Under the pieces are notes generated by a model that was given only the letters and a program-made list of their open reading frames with translations, had not been told where the DNA came from and ran no database searches. Below are positions 38,703-51,381 of a stretch of 64,000 nt of DNA, piece by piece; position 1 is the first letter of the stretch, and each line of letters starts with the position of its first letter. This stretch comes from Gonatopus flavifemur. Lineage: Eukaryota > Arthropoda > Insecta > Hymenoptera > Dryinidae. The stretch lies in contig JAFFJZ010000001.1 in assembly GCA_018340375.1 (NCBI GenBank), positions 77,802,001 to 77,866,000 of the forward strand. Reading direction: 5' to 3'. The position numbers and the translations under genes are program-made.

Positions 38703-39446
38703 AAAAAAAAAGGAAACAATAATCCGCAAGCGTTTTTCTTCCTTAGCTTATATCTTGCTACATTCTTTTCCCTTTCTCCCTTCTAAATACAATACCTATA
38801 AATATTTGTTCATGAAAGTAGATATTTATTATATAATATTATTTTTAGACAAAAGTTTTTAAAAATCCAAAGAATCAAGAATCTCCGAACACTTCGAAAT
38901 TCTCGAAATTCCAACGCATTTTCGTATTCAGAGACACGGGGGTGTGGAAGTTCTTTGCTACTCTGTGAACTGTTATGATACTAGTAGGGATATTCATATT
39001 CGTTCATTTCCCAAAACAGTTGAATAACTGTGATATGATTTCTTGAGATTTCCGCTCTCATTCACGAGTATTTAGTTTGATACGTACAGCACTTCTCAGA
39101 AATCTCGTATATACTGCATGAATAGATTTACTATTTACCACACCTCAAATATCTTACAAAGTTCCAAATAAATGTGTAAGTTTATCTAGTTTGCCACACT
39201 ATGAAAAATAATCTGAATTTCTTCCTAGTGAAGTATTGGAATATTCTAAATCTTGTGTTCAATAAAGAGCTCCTCTAGTTGTTTATTTTCCATTCAGGAG
39301 TATCCAAAAGGCGTTAGTGATGGAAATACAAAAAGACACCCTGCTTGTGTCGAAATGAACTTCTTTGAAAAATCCCAGTTTTTGTCAATAATATTTTTTT
39401 TAGTATTCAGAATGGAGCGACCTTTTCTTCTGACTATTCAAACCTA

Positions 39447-39883
39447 CATGGAAAAAAATTTACTGTTGCTGCAACAGGAAGGAGCCATGTTGCAGCAACA
39501 GGAAAAAATCCTGTTGCAGCAACAGGAAAAAATCCTGTTGCAGCAACAGGAGTAGTTTTGTAGCTGCGGCAATGTTACAAAATCCTTCATCATGGGATAA
39601 ATAGGCTTTATAAAATGATTAAAATATAAAATGAATAAAATACAAAGCTCTTATTTACTTTTTTCATGACTTTATTGCACTCTCAAATGTTCCAATATTG
39701 AATCACAGTAAATGTCTTGTTGCAATGTAATCTAATCCTTTTTGTCTCACAAAAAGAAAAGGCCCAATATGAGGTGACATATATTTAAAGGTTAAATTTA
39801 CTATTAAGTCGCAACAACAGTAGTAATCCTGTTGCTGCAACGGGATTTTTTCCTGTTGCAGCAACAGTAAATTTTTTTCCGTG
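39447..39883. mobile_element. MITE-like element with TIRs, TA flanks and reiterated palindromes
   Basis: The inverted ends 39443-39480 and 39850-39887 match at 37 of 38 positions. TA dinucleotides lie next to CATGG/CACGG at both ends, as in Tc1/mariner-type TA insertions. Inside both arms a palindromic word centred on TTGC-A/T-GCAA (full form CCTGTTGCAGCAACAGG) is repeated. There are four copies at the left, partly in a 24-bp tandem with aaaaaat spacers, and two or three at the right. The central part is AT-rich. No transposase is present, so it is non-autonomous. A glutamine-rich open frame read through the left repeats (39253-39555) is a by-product of the CAGCAACAG words. Confidence 0.78.
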
Positions 39884-40409
39884 TAGGAAAAAATAAACTA
39901 GCAAGTCATCTGTATAATTTTTATTCCACCGAATGGGACACAAAACGAGTAGTTTGTTCCCTCAATTACCATGCATATCATATCTATAAGTCGCTAAAGA
40001 AACTTTTTGAAAAAAGAACAAATCAAACACCATTTATACAACATAATTACGGATTCTCCAAGACTTACAGCATCCCACACATCTTCTTATACCCATATAT
40101 AAATGTGTATACATAGATCTATGTACACGGCCACCAAGGAGAGATTTATTTTGTCAGTTTTTCCTCTGGCACCTGCGCATCGCCGACTCCTCGTGAAACT
40201 TGCACGACGTTGAACCTGCATCTTTTTCTTCTAACCTTCCTCTCTGTCTTTGAGTCTCTCCATCTTACATGAACTATCCTTCTCGTCTTCCTCTTTTCCT
40301 TTCGTTTCACTGTGTCACGGCAATTTTCCGGGTAATTGAATCCCCCTTGTGGCGCCGAGGAATTTCTATCCGGCTCTCTTTCCTCATATAATAAAAAAAA
40401 GCTGCAGGA

Positions 40410-40446
40410 AAAGAAGAAGAAGAAGAAGGAGAGAGAGAGAGAGAGG
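40410..40446. repeat. GAA then GA microsatellite
   Basis: Compound purine-strand repeat: GAA units at 40410-40429, then GA units to about 40446. Confidence 0.8.
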
Positions 40447-42657
40447 AGCAGGGAAAAACCGGTGGTGGGATTCCATTGTGGTGAAGAAAAAAATTGTCAT
40501 AAGCGGTAGTTAATGACGACGACAATGGAATTAAGGGAGGAAAATTCAACCGACGTTGTGCAACAAGTTGCTTCTCGCGCGACGATTAATCTTGTACGTG
40601 ATTATCTACATTTTGCAGGGAAAAAGAAAGTGTACCCCCCTTGTCATGAGATACATTTATTTCCAATGAATTATAACGAAGTTGGTGTGAGCAGCCAAAT
40701 CATTTGTATCGAATGTAATTTGCAATCATGTCGTGAATTTTCTGCCGAATCGTAAACTCCTTGAAGGAAACAAGTGAGTTTACGTTATAAAATGCTGTAC
40801 AGTCAAGCAAATTCGATGATTGAACAAAGTGGGGCCCCTAGTAGCATCTGAATGTTGTATATACATATACTATGCACGTTCATAGTACATACGTATACTA
40901 CGTTCGGTTGTTACTTGGGACATTCCAGTAGAATTAGTATGCATACCGCTAAAGGCGTAACTAAGTATATTATGGTAACTCTGTTAGTGGAGTTCAATTG
41001 ATTTGGATATGAACATTTACTTCGTAATTTCATCTATCAAGCTCATATTCATTCTACTAAGTTCTCTCCCTCTCTCTCTACCTTCCTCTTCTTATGAAGA
41101 GTGGATTGATTTCAAGAAACAAAGACAGAAAGAGGGACAGGTTGAAATTAGAACCATTGATCACCTCACTTGATCATCAACCACATTATTTAGAAAATTA
41201 TTCTACCCAATGTATATGAATCATATCAATTTCAATTTACTCTTCCCATTTCAGGAGACAATTTTTTATTTCTTGTGGATATCTTGTGCAGGAATTTCCA
41301 AATACGATATTATTAATATTCAATCACTTTTTTACTGTAATCAGTTCATTCGATCAAGGCGGAATTGATTTCCCCAACAAATGATTGAATCAAAATTTGC
41401 ATAATTGAGCTGATTCATTATTAACGTTTAGTACATATATTCCTATTGATCGCTCCCTCATCCAAAATCTCGAAATCTTGATAAACCTCACAGCACCGAA
41501 CTAACTGAAGGTGATCTACCAGATCTGTATTCAACCGATTATTCCATAAGCATTTCTATATTATTCCATTATTTTGAATTCAAAACTCGTTCCGCTTGGC
41601 TGATTGATTTTGAATTTCAATTGAAATCTCATTCTGTATTGTAAAATCACGTGCTGTGTCAATGTCTCAACAGAGAGTACCGCCATCCATTTTGATTAAT
41701 TGGAAAATCGATAAAAATCCGAACCTTGAGTTATGAAATCTTTGTCATGCATCTTATGCAAGTGTTTTCATGGGACGGAAATAAAAATATTTACTACAAT
41801 CTGGATATACTACGAATTGTGGTGGTTGGAAGTTTTTACATCAACCCGAAAAATGGCGTTGTATCGATTAGGATGTCAAATTTCGTAGTTCAGAGTTTGG
41901 CAATGGAGTGAATACGAGTACTTAGATATTTTATTTCCGTATAATTATCATTTTTTTTTGGATACTGGAAAATAGAGTCAAATTTACAGCGATTACTACC
42001 CTGAAACTTTGATATACTTCTGAAGCTTCTTATGGGTGAAAAATGAGGGAAACTTCTTGGCTTATTAATTAAATGATGATTTCGTCACCTCCTCGAATAT
42101 GGCGAGGCTACCTGAGCTTTAACCTGGGCAACCTAGATAGAAGTGTTTTCCTGCTCAAAAGCTGGCTAATCCCATCCATTTCTTAACAAATGTGCATTGT
42201 AAGGTATATGCATGCAAAACCTAGGATAAATGGGTGCAAAGGCATCATCAACAAACACATATACGTAACTCCCCAAGTGGAAAAATTTTCAAAATTATAT
42301 ATAATTTGTATATAATTCTATCAAGTTCATATACAAATTATATTATACACTGTTGAAAAACACAGAATCTCTCCGGTACCGTTAGACTGAAAAATTCTAT
42401 TTCTCAATTAATTCTTATTGTTCTCGTATCGAAAACTTTACTTTTACATGGCATTTCATGTCTTCCACTTCAATTTTCTAGTATAAATATAGTTTTCTGA
42501 CACGTGTACTGGAGTTTTCATGAATCTATTTCCAAGTTGATTTTCAGTTCATTACTGGAACTTTTCGATAGAACCTAAGAATTAAAAAAAATAGCAGTTT
42601 TCAATATTTTACTATTTTGATAAGTATTTTGAGATAGTGTAAATATCTAACGTGAAT
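40447..42657. other. Intron-like segment, no gene seen
   Basis: AT-rich. It contains only a small 14-bp inverted repeat at 42299-42342 and chance open frames. It lies directly upstream of ratchet point 4. Confidence 0.5.
42299..42342. repeat. 14-bp inverted repeat
   Basis: TATAATTTGTATAT at 42299-42312 is inverted perfectly at 42329-42342 with a 16-nt loop. It is AT-rich and could have arisen by chance or from a decayed element. Confidence 0.6.
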
Positions 42658-42728
42658 TTATTTGTTCTTTGTTTCAGGTAAGCAACGAGTTCACGATACT
42701 GCATTATATCCACCTATAACACGTGAGT
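42658..42728 (+). other. Candidate recursive splice site (ratchet point 4) with 45-nt RS-exon
   Basis: The tract tttatttgttctttgtttcag ends at 42677. GTAAGC follows directly at 42678-42683, and a second, near-perfect donor, GTGAGT, starts at 42723. The mini-exon 42678-42722 is 45 nt, with stops in two frames and one open frame. It lies 20.4 kb downstream of ratchet point 3 on the same strand. The architecture is the same as at the other three sites. Confidence 0.6.
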
Positions 42729-44386
42729 GTCAGTCTCTGATATCGAAAGAAGTGCGTGAGTAGTTATCAATAAGCAACTTTGTTATTCGATGTCACCGAT
42801 TATTCAATACGAGAAATACAAATCGTGATTCAAGAATTGAATTGGAGAAGGAACCACAATTTGTTGTATATGAATTTTCATTCCTACTTTCACAAACAGC
42901 ACTGACAAGCCGAATCAAGAATACCAACCAGCCCCAGCAATGAGTCCTGAGTTTCAAATCCTGATTGGTTGATTTGCATTCGGGATGTTCATTCAACTTC
43001 TTGCAAACAATTTCAATGAATTTTAAGGATTGTCAAAAATGAAGTGATCATTCTGAATTCTTCAGTCATGACTCGGAAGAGAATTGTCTATTCTTTTGAG
43101 GTGGTATCAATGTTTTTCTAGGGCGTTCCTAACCGAAAATCTGAAGATATCTGTATACAGCTCTTCGACACTTTACATCCGTTTGCTCATTCAACTCAAA
43201 GCCCATCCTCGATCAGCTTGCACTACCATCACCCGTATTCTCGTCGCCTGGCAAATTGATTCGTCAATATTTAAAGGCACGCCACGAAGAGAATCGATAA
43301 AGCCTGGCGAATATTCGTCTAACGAGACGTTGCCGAACTCTATCGAGAGCTTCGGAACAATCGTTATCTATCTCTTCTTCGTGTATAAATCTATTTGGGG
43401 AAAGAAAAGGGGATTACCGTGAACAAGAACGATTTCGAAATCAAATTTCAAAGAGAATGACGCGTAACCCGAGGTAAATATGGAAGTATAACAATAAACA
43501 TTTAGCTTGAAACTTTAGATTTGATTAAAATAAGAATAGATGCGATAGATTGATTTTTCGTAACGGAATATACATTGTTTCTGATCAAAAGCTGATGGTG
43601 AATTGATTGGGATGAGAAACTAAAACAAGTCGTTGAAAGAGAAAAAAAAACATCTTACGGCGAACCATCTTTTCCCACGGAATCTTCTGCTATTTGTATC
43701 GGAAATGATCTTTCCTTTTTTTCATGTTGCATTTTTTTTCCTAGCGTTAATACATCTCCCTGTCTCTCTTCTTCATCGTTATACGAGAGTTGTAAGAAAA
43801 TTGTTCAATGTATATATGTATGTATACATAAAATGTAGATTGGGTGTTCGTTCGGAGAGATCGGTTCCTCGATAATGAGGGAAGATTGATTCATGGAAAA
43901 CTAGGTCGAAAACAGAACCTAGAAAAACAAGTCAATCGTGCTACGTGAGATCTGATGATACGTAAAAATCTTACATCAATGTATAAACAAATATCCAGGG
44001 GTAAGATATGTGGGAAGGTGACGACTAATAGGATCATTATTGTCACAATTTATTCTTTGATATATCGTAGAGTGTATCAGATAACTCCCGAAATATGACT
44101 TGATGAATCAATTACGAACAAATTCGAAGGTGACAAAACATTGAAAAACTTTTAATCTGTTCTATAAATTCCACCTGTTGCTATTGTCCTTGATCCATAA
44201 TATGGATTAAATTCTCTCCCATGAAATGTAATAATAACATCAAACCAAGATGTATATGAAAATATATCAAGCAATATAATTTGCACGATATTATGGCGTA
44301 CACATGACTTTGTGCAGCATAGGAAGGAATATACTGATGTTGAAAGCATTATTTTACATGCATACGTTGCTACATCCTTACAGCGC

Positions 44387-44469
44387 CGTTCATTAATGCT
44401 CTACCTGCTGCGGATTACCGCAAACACTGCTCGATGGAGGATAATTTTTAAAGACGGCATTAATGAACG
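44387..44469. repeat. 13-bp perfect inverted repeat
   Basis: CGTTCATTAATGC at 44387-44399 is inverted exactly at 44457-44469, with 57 nt between. Each arm carries a homeodomain-like ATTAATGA word. It could be a paired protein-binding site, a short hairpin or chance. Confidence 0.6.
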
Positions 44470-47400
44470 ACATTGTACACAAAATAGCGGTAACCTGAAA
44501 CCAAGAAAGACGAGGAAGATTCGGAGAGATTGTTGGAAGAAGGAGGAGCGGAAGAACGTGTAGCGAACGTAGTTTATGCACGTGCAAACCCTCACATCTA
44601 AACGCACGGCACACAGAGAATTTTGAATTGAATTTTCACCACATTCTACAGCATTTGTGTTAATATTTTAAAAGTCGCTATTCTAGAGGTACGTCCGCCA
44701 AACCACAGCTGTTTCGCGTTGATGGATAAAGAACCTTGAACCATTACCACGCCAAACACGGGGAGAATGAGTACCTTACTCGCAAAGATTGATGAAAACT
44801 AGACATTGTTCTAACTATGTGAGCGAGTGACGTAAAAGAGAAGAAATTCGAATAATGTTTCAAGTATTACATCCTCCTATTCCTCGCACTTAAAAGAGAA
44901 AGATTTATTTGACATTCGAGAGTTATAATTACTTAACTCACACTATCGTCTAAGGTGGAGTTGTAATAACCAATTCACGACGTCCATAAATTCATTGTTC
45001 GCACGATATTTATTATTGATATCACATGTAAATTTTTCATGGCGAGATTTATAAAAATGACCCGCTTATCGTGAGTTACATTTATCACTTTACACGAACA
45101 TGTAATGTCAAACAACATAACGCTACTTCATTATGCCGTGTAATAATAGGTTTCGTTTTTTTAAATACGTTAACATTCTCACCCTTTCGTATGAAGTATT
45201 CTACACAATGGTGATCAAAATCCAAATGACAATTTCTCAAAAAACCCACGAGTCATTGAATTGCGAATGAAATCTTACGAGATGTCAATTCTAGTTATAA
45301 AATTGGGATTTAAACTTAATCGCGACATTGGTGAAACATTCAGAAAATTGAAAGGGAGGGATTCTGTGATGCGATGCGTTATTCATCATTTGAATTTGTC
45401 GTAAAAATTTATTAAAAAATAAATGCAAATAAAATACTCATTGGGTGATCACATTAATGGCTATTCACATTTTCTACTCGCTGTGATATTTAAGACTTTA
45501 CGTGAATATAAACCTAAGCGCACATGCATATTCATAGTAGACATACATTTCTGTTCACATATATAAGTGTGAAGTGTACACTGGTACACCATACACGTTA
45601 ACGTCACAGGGTCGAGCATTACTCCGTACTTCGAATGTATTGCCAGCAAGGAATACTTAATGCGATGGCCATGTAAATATTATATGAGGTTTTCTCGCCG
45701 AAGACGAAACAAACAATTCGAAAATACAAGCTCCGAAGAGCAAAAAGAGCTTGCCTATTTCCCTCTCGTATCCAGAAATTTTAAAACTATTTTCATTCTA
45801 AACTCCACTCGATGTTTGTTTCTTCTTTTTTTTTTTTATTGTTTGAATTTCATCTCCATTTGGAAATTGAGTATTTCAGAGCTTTATCATTGTTTACAAA
45901 ACAAAAATATTTTCATGATCATTCACATAACTACAAAGTAACGTTAACAAGAGAAAAACGAATGAAATAACGTTGAAGAAAAAGTTTTTTGGACCCTGAA
46001 TCTCGTGTATCGTAGATCTTGAGTACATCCACCTATACCTGTCGTGTTTCAGAATAGAAGAGGTGTTCGTCCATAGCCAAGCGTCTTGCGTGTATCGTGA
46101 AAATAAGAACGTCGAGGAGGAGAAAAATAAGGAGAAGAGTTGTAAATGGCGAACGGTAGACGTTGAGAAAGGAGAGAACACTTGAAGGAGATAGAAAAAT
46201 CTCACGTTGTACAAATAAACACGACTTTTGTTCTGGGTGAACCATAGGAAAGCTTTGTTATTTAATTTTAACGTTGATTCACTACTTTTTTTTTACGATT
46301 TTCTTCCACTCGATTATCCAACATTTCCATCGGTACCTCTCTCTGTCTTGTGAGCCAGAAAGCAATATTTGAATCCTCAAGTTTGTTTTTAAAAGCTGGA
46401 ATGTTTGTTTTGTGTTACAAAAAGCCACTCGATTATAAAGTTTTACTGTGATTATTCTGCACGCATGGACGAGAGTGGATGAATTTCATTTATTAATTTT
46501 ATGCTCGAATGAATAGGGGCTTTGAAATTCTTTCATCGCCGTGATCTTCGAAATTGTAACGCGTGGAAAAGAATTATAAATATATTTCAAGAACTGAAAC
46601 GATATCCCAATAAATGTTGAGGATTATTTTCATTATTTATCTAGAATAAGTAAAAAAAAATATTCATCTTCGAGTGCTATGACAAAGAGAAGGAGAGAAA
46701 TCAAATGAAATGGATGGCAACGACCTGATTCGAACGTTTCGCTTGAAAATAAACAACGTTTATCAAAAATCAAATTATATATCGGGGTTCAAAGAAAATT
46801 TCCTATAAAGTGATACATTCGTCGAATATACAAAATTGTTGATCTCCTCGATCATCGCATGAATACGAAATTCCATCGAACTCGATTATTCAAAGATTTT
46901 CGAGAATGTGAAATAAAATCGACACGTATCTATAGACCCATGCGCAAAATTCAATTAACCTTCTTTTTTTTATCAGTTCACGTTACAAAATAATACAGAT
47001 GACAGAGATATTGGCTGTACAGGAAGGTACAGGAAGGAGTGAAAAAAGGAAAGGACTACGAGATATTTCGCATGGATGGATGAGGGTCGTCCGTATAAAT
47101 ATGGAAATTTTCATAAATCAAGTTAGCCGGTAAAGTGTCGTCGAGTTTTTGAGACAGTATAAAGCAGGTGAGTGGCTGAATGAAGAGAGGAAGAGAGAAG
47201 GGTGGATGAATAGGGGAAAGAGCAACGTCATTTCTCAATTTTCTACCACCGGAATCTTCCCCTTCTCTTCTTGTTATGATATTGCCTGTATTGCGTCGTG
47301 TCGCAATAACACGATTTGTAGCATTAACACCCCATCCATTCGTCCTCGTTCTGATTAGATTTTTCTATATCAGCCGTTCCTATGAATTCAAACGGAATCA

Positions 47401-49764
47401 CAAATCAAACTGTGTTTTTTGTTTGTTCGTTTTTTTTCACTCTTCCATCCTCCTTTTACATACTCGTGATATTTTCTTTTTTGTTTTTCATTCATCGAGT
47501 ACGAGTTGTAAAAGACACCTATAAAACTGTACTTCATTATTCCCTATAAAATACACATATACATACGTGTAATTTATTGCATATTGTATGTGAAATTAAT
47601 TATATGAAATTTCACGAGGATAGAATGAATAAAAAAACATAAATTTCATGTTATGTGCGTGAATTAATTACTCTGGATATTTTGCACGGTATCGTAACGT
47701 GAAAATATTCCGAAAGATGTTCTCCTTCCGCTTCATTTTATGTGTGCATCTTATACATCTCCGGGCATACGTACGGATACTCCTACTAATTTCGCAAGTG
47801 GTTGTATTACGGGTGTAATCCGTAGTCTCCAAAGGCTTCAAGAGATTTACAACATGTGGTGTACACAATAACGGTTTACTCTCTAAAACTACAATCGTCG
47901 ATTTAAGCTCCGTACCTAAATATTTACTCCGAAATGTTTAACGGCGTTAAACTTCGACGTCATGTTCCCTTTTTACTCAAAATTTGGCACGATACTATGA
48001 AACTGTTGAATTGTTTTCACGTTTCGATGCACTTCAACTTCAATACTTTCCAATGCTCAGAAATTTTGTGACAAGATTATCAAATATACGATTCGAAAAT
48101 AACAAAAAAAGAGCAGGCCAGATAGTTAAACTGAGCTATCAAAAGTATATTTTCTTCTTCAAGAGAAGTATTAATTACTTATTTGGTACATAAACTCACC
48201 GATATTCGTTCGGTTTAATTGGATACCGCTTATTCTAACTAAAATATATTTATCTGAAATTTCATCTCTCTCGGTGAATCCTTTCAATCATGATTATCCT
48301 TTGCACGAGTGGTGAAAATCTGTTTGCGACAGAGAAACCTAAATATATATATTCAAGACCCAAGCGCCTTTATCACAATATACATGAAATCTTTCAGAGA
48401 ATTGATTACTCACGGATGAGACAAAATTTATCAAGGTGTATTGAAGTTACCACGTTCCGAAATCACGTCATTCTAACTAAAACCTTTCCGTCACTGATCA
48501 AACTGGAAAACGAAAAGAAAAAAAATATATCGAATTAGAATCCAATTGTGTTCGGTTACAGGACAAAGTTGGCTAACCCAACCTCTATATACATTACCCT
48601 CGTGGCATTGATTCAATTTAGGTGAGACAGCATACGACAGGTCTGTGCTATTGAAAACGGCGCCCTTGGGACATCGATGGCAACGTCGACGACTCCACCA
48701 TTGCGGCTTTTCTCTCGACCCGACTCTACAACCATTCTTTGCGGTACACATTGTTTCACCTGTTTAGATCGAAAAATGTGTCCATGTACATAAACCACAA
48801 ACGCCAAGTAGAAAGGTTTGAATATGTATATTTACGCGCGGGTGGGTATGCGTTACGTGAAAGAGATGTGGTGTGAGATTTTCAAATTTGATTTACGCGC
48901 CTCCCGACGCTCGTACGTTCTCGCTACCGAGTTTTCAACCGAATGTTTTAAATCTTGTTTTATTTGTTTGCCTTTTTTCTTTTCCAAGCCAACAAAAAAG
49001 AAGGGGGGAATGTCGAATCGTATAAATAATCCGATAAAATAAGCTCATACCTGAAAGGATCTTCAATATTTCTTATATCTCTTTAGCGTTATGTTGTCTC
49101 TTTAGGTATCGAATTCAATAGTTCCATATTGATTCTCTGAGAGTATTAGTCTGATAAAAGATGTTCCTTGCGAAGAAAGATTGTTTTGCAAAGCTTGAAC
49201 CCCATGCTTGTTATTATTATGAAGGATAACAATATTGCGTTGTTTTCATTGATCATGTCGAGCATGTGGTATACGCTTTATTACTGACGGTATTGTACTG
49301 TGTGAAAAAATCGGTGAGCTTACCAAGAAATTCTTCGATGATTTGAAGATCAATCAACTCGGAGAAAAACTGATCGCGATTTTGGTAATTATATCGAGAA
49401 ACGCGGTAAATTTATCAAATATATTATCGAAAATTCTGAGCCCTTGTGATCGGGTTAATCGGTTCACGGAGCAAAAAGAAATTTACTGTGACAGCAAAAT
49501 CTAATTGGGATTTGAATACAATACGTAATGTATACGTAGACGCTCAGTTACTTCAAATTCACTCTCTTCTGTTCATAATTGTATCCTGTATTTCAGCTAA
49601 TTAATCGCACAATGCTGTTATATCACAATTCGTTCGATGAAATGAATTATTTGGAGAATATTAATGCTCTTTTCTTACTCATTCGAATAATGTCATATCA
49701 ATGTAGGATATTGTAATGAAAGTATCACGGCATCAACGAGATTCAACATCGAATGATTCATGTG

Positions 49765-49782
49765 ATATATATATATATATTA
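49765..49782. repeat. AT dinucleotide microsatellite
   Basis: Simple AT run. Confidence 0.8.
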
Positions 49783-50130
49783 TTTTCATTCCTGAACTCC
49801 TCTCAGTTCAATGAACAACGCTTCCTGTAAAAGATTACTTTGTAAACTTCAAGACAACAACTCGGACATGAAAATTCTATACCGCGCACGATGTGTAAAG
49901 GAAATTTACACACCGGAGTTTGAGCTGGACAATGGATAAAGTATTGTTTTTAATCATCTAGCAATATCCGGAACTCTGGAGATCGAAGAAAATTGGGAGA
50001 TGTGTATGTGGATGAGGCTGAATTCATTTCCCGTTAAGAATTGGAAAATATATATGTTTATATGAAAGTTCAACGTGATTGAATGAAGGAAAAAAATGTT
50101 GATTCTTCATTTTTATCAATATCTGTTATA

Positions 50131-50261
50131 CACTGTGAAAAATGTGTGAAGTTTTCCTTCACGCTGTTGGTGGATTTCGTCCCCTCATGGTAAGGGGGAA
50201 TTGTTTTTCCATCAAAAATGAGGGATCTTGCTACCACTTTGAGGAATTATTTTTCACAGTG
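50131..50261. mobile_element. TA-flanked mini-MITE of 131 bp
   Basis: The ends CACTGTGAAAAAT (50131-50143) and ATTTTTCACAGTG (50249-50261) are perfect inverted repeats, with TA on both outer sides. This is the hallmark of Tc1/mariner-type insertion. The interior is non-coding and contains a small hairpin (gtgtgaag...cttcacgc). Confidence 0.72.
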
Positions 50262-51293
50262 TAACTTTTTCTATGGTGAAAAATGTAGGTAGTTTTCTGA
50301 AACTAAAAATGTTGAATAATAATAGCGACATCTGATTCTAATGAAAAAATCAATCCAAAATTCAGCTAAAGTGACAATTTTCCTGTCAAAGTGAATTTTG
50401 TTTTCCCTAACATGAAATTCACCGACGCCCCTTCTCTTAAAGCTATTCTTCCATGACTTTCTTTTATAAATTCTGCATTCAAAATTTTTACAAACATAAA
50501 TTCAATAATTATAACAATAATATACCTATGATACCGGATATTACAAAATTGGAATGAATATTATTCTGTGACGATACATAAACGTGCAACTTTCTGCAAA
50601 TCAAGTACATGTTTGTTTTTTTTCAACTCCACTCATTGAAGGTGATTAGTATTAACTTGATTGCATTCAAATAGCGACTGAAATTAGGACAGAATTCATC
50701 CCATTTGACACATTTCATGCAAAACCTCCCGCTGACATTCAATTATGAATGAAATATATCCATTCCATACTGAGCTTTGAGATTGTATTAAATACAAGTC
50801 GATAGATAGATCTCTTTGATTCCTATTACGCATTCCAACATTTACGTCGAGCACAAATCATATCGAATTCATCCAGATCGATTGATCTTCAAACAAGATT
50901 TCAAAGTAATGCTCAAAATATATGGAATTCATATCATCGATATAACGTGATTCCAATTGGAAATTGAAAATTAATACCAGCGTATGCAATATTATTCGTT
51001 CAATGGAATGTAGATAGGAGTAACGTACTCGCGTACTCACTTTATTTCAAATAAATTATTTTTATCGTGAAATACTGTTCATCTAATCTTTTAACATGTG
51101 TTATAAATAATGAAATTACATATTACATATCTGTCATCTATTTGATTCAAGCAGTAATGTAACAGAAACATGCAACGTTACATTCCTCCTTGTACGATGG
51201 TTATTTTGAACCATGTACCAGCCCATGTGAAAATTGTCGGCAATTCACAAACCACTCTGTACTAGCAGGGATTTATTTGTGAGACCGAAGCAA

Positions 51294-51381
51294 GAATAAT
51301 AAGGCCGTCACTGCGCCATTACTGTTCTTCAATTGGTACGATTTGCTTGACGCATATCAATTTGCCCTGGATCTCAAAAAT
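51294..51381. repeat. Diverged dispersed repeat, copy 2
   Basis: Ungapped match (about 72% over 88 nt) to 34700-34787 in the same orientation. The boundaries are where similarity fades by eye. Confidence 0.55.

Larger units (their letters stand above)
42729..50128. other. Intron-like segment, no gene seen
   Basis: No gene or RNA could be supported. Notable details are the inverted repeat at 44387-44469, a slightly GC-richer patch around 44690-44765, another around 48640-48745, and a CAG|GTGAGT at 47170 that lacks a pyrimidine tract. Confidence 0.5.

Noticed and set aside
39253..39555. Glutamine-rich plus-strand open frame
   Set aside because: Its repeats are the palindromic words at the left end of the MITE at 39447-39883.
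47160..47180. GCAG|GTGAGT on the plus strand
   Set aside because: Good donor, but purine-rich upstream sequence gives no plausible acceptor.
49085..49115. CTCTTTAG|GTATCG on the plus strand
   Set aside because: TAG acceptor with weak donor and no second donor nearby.
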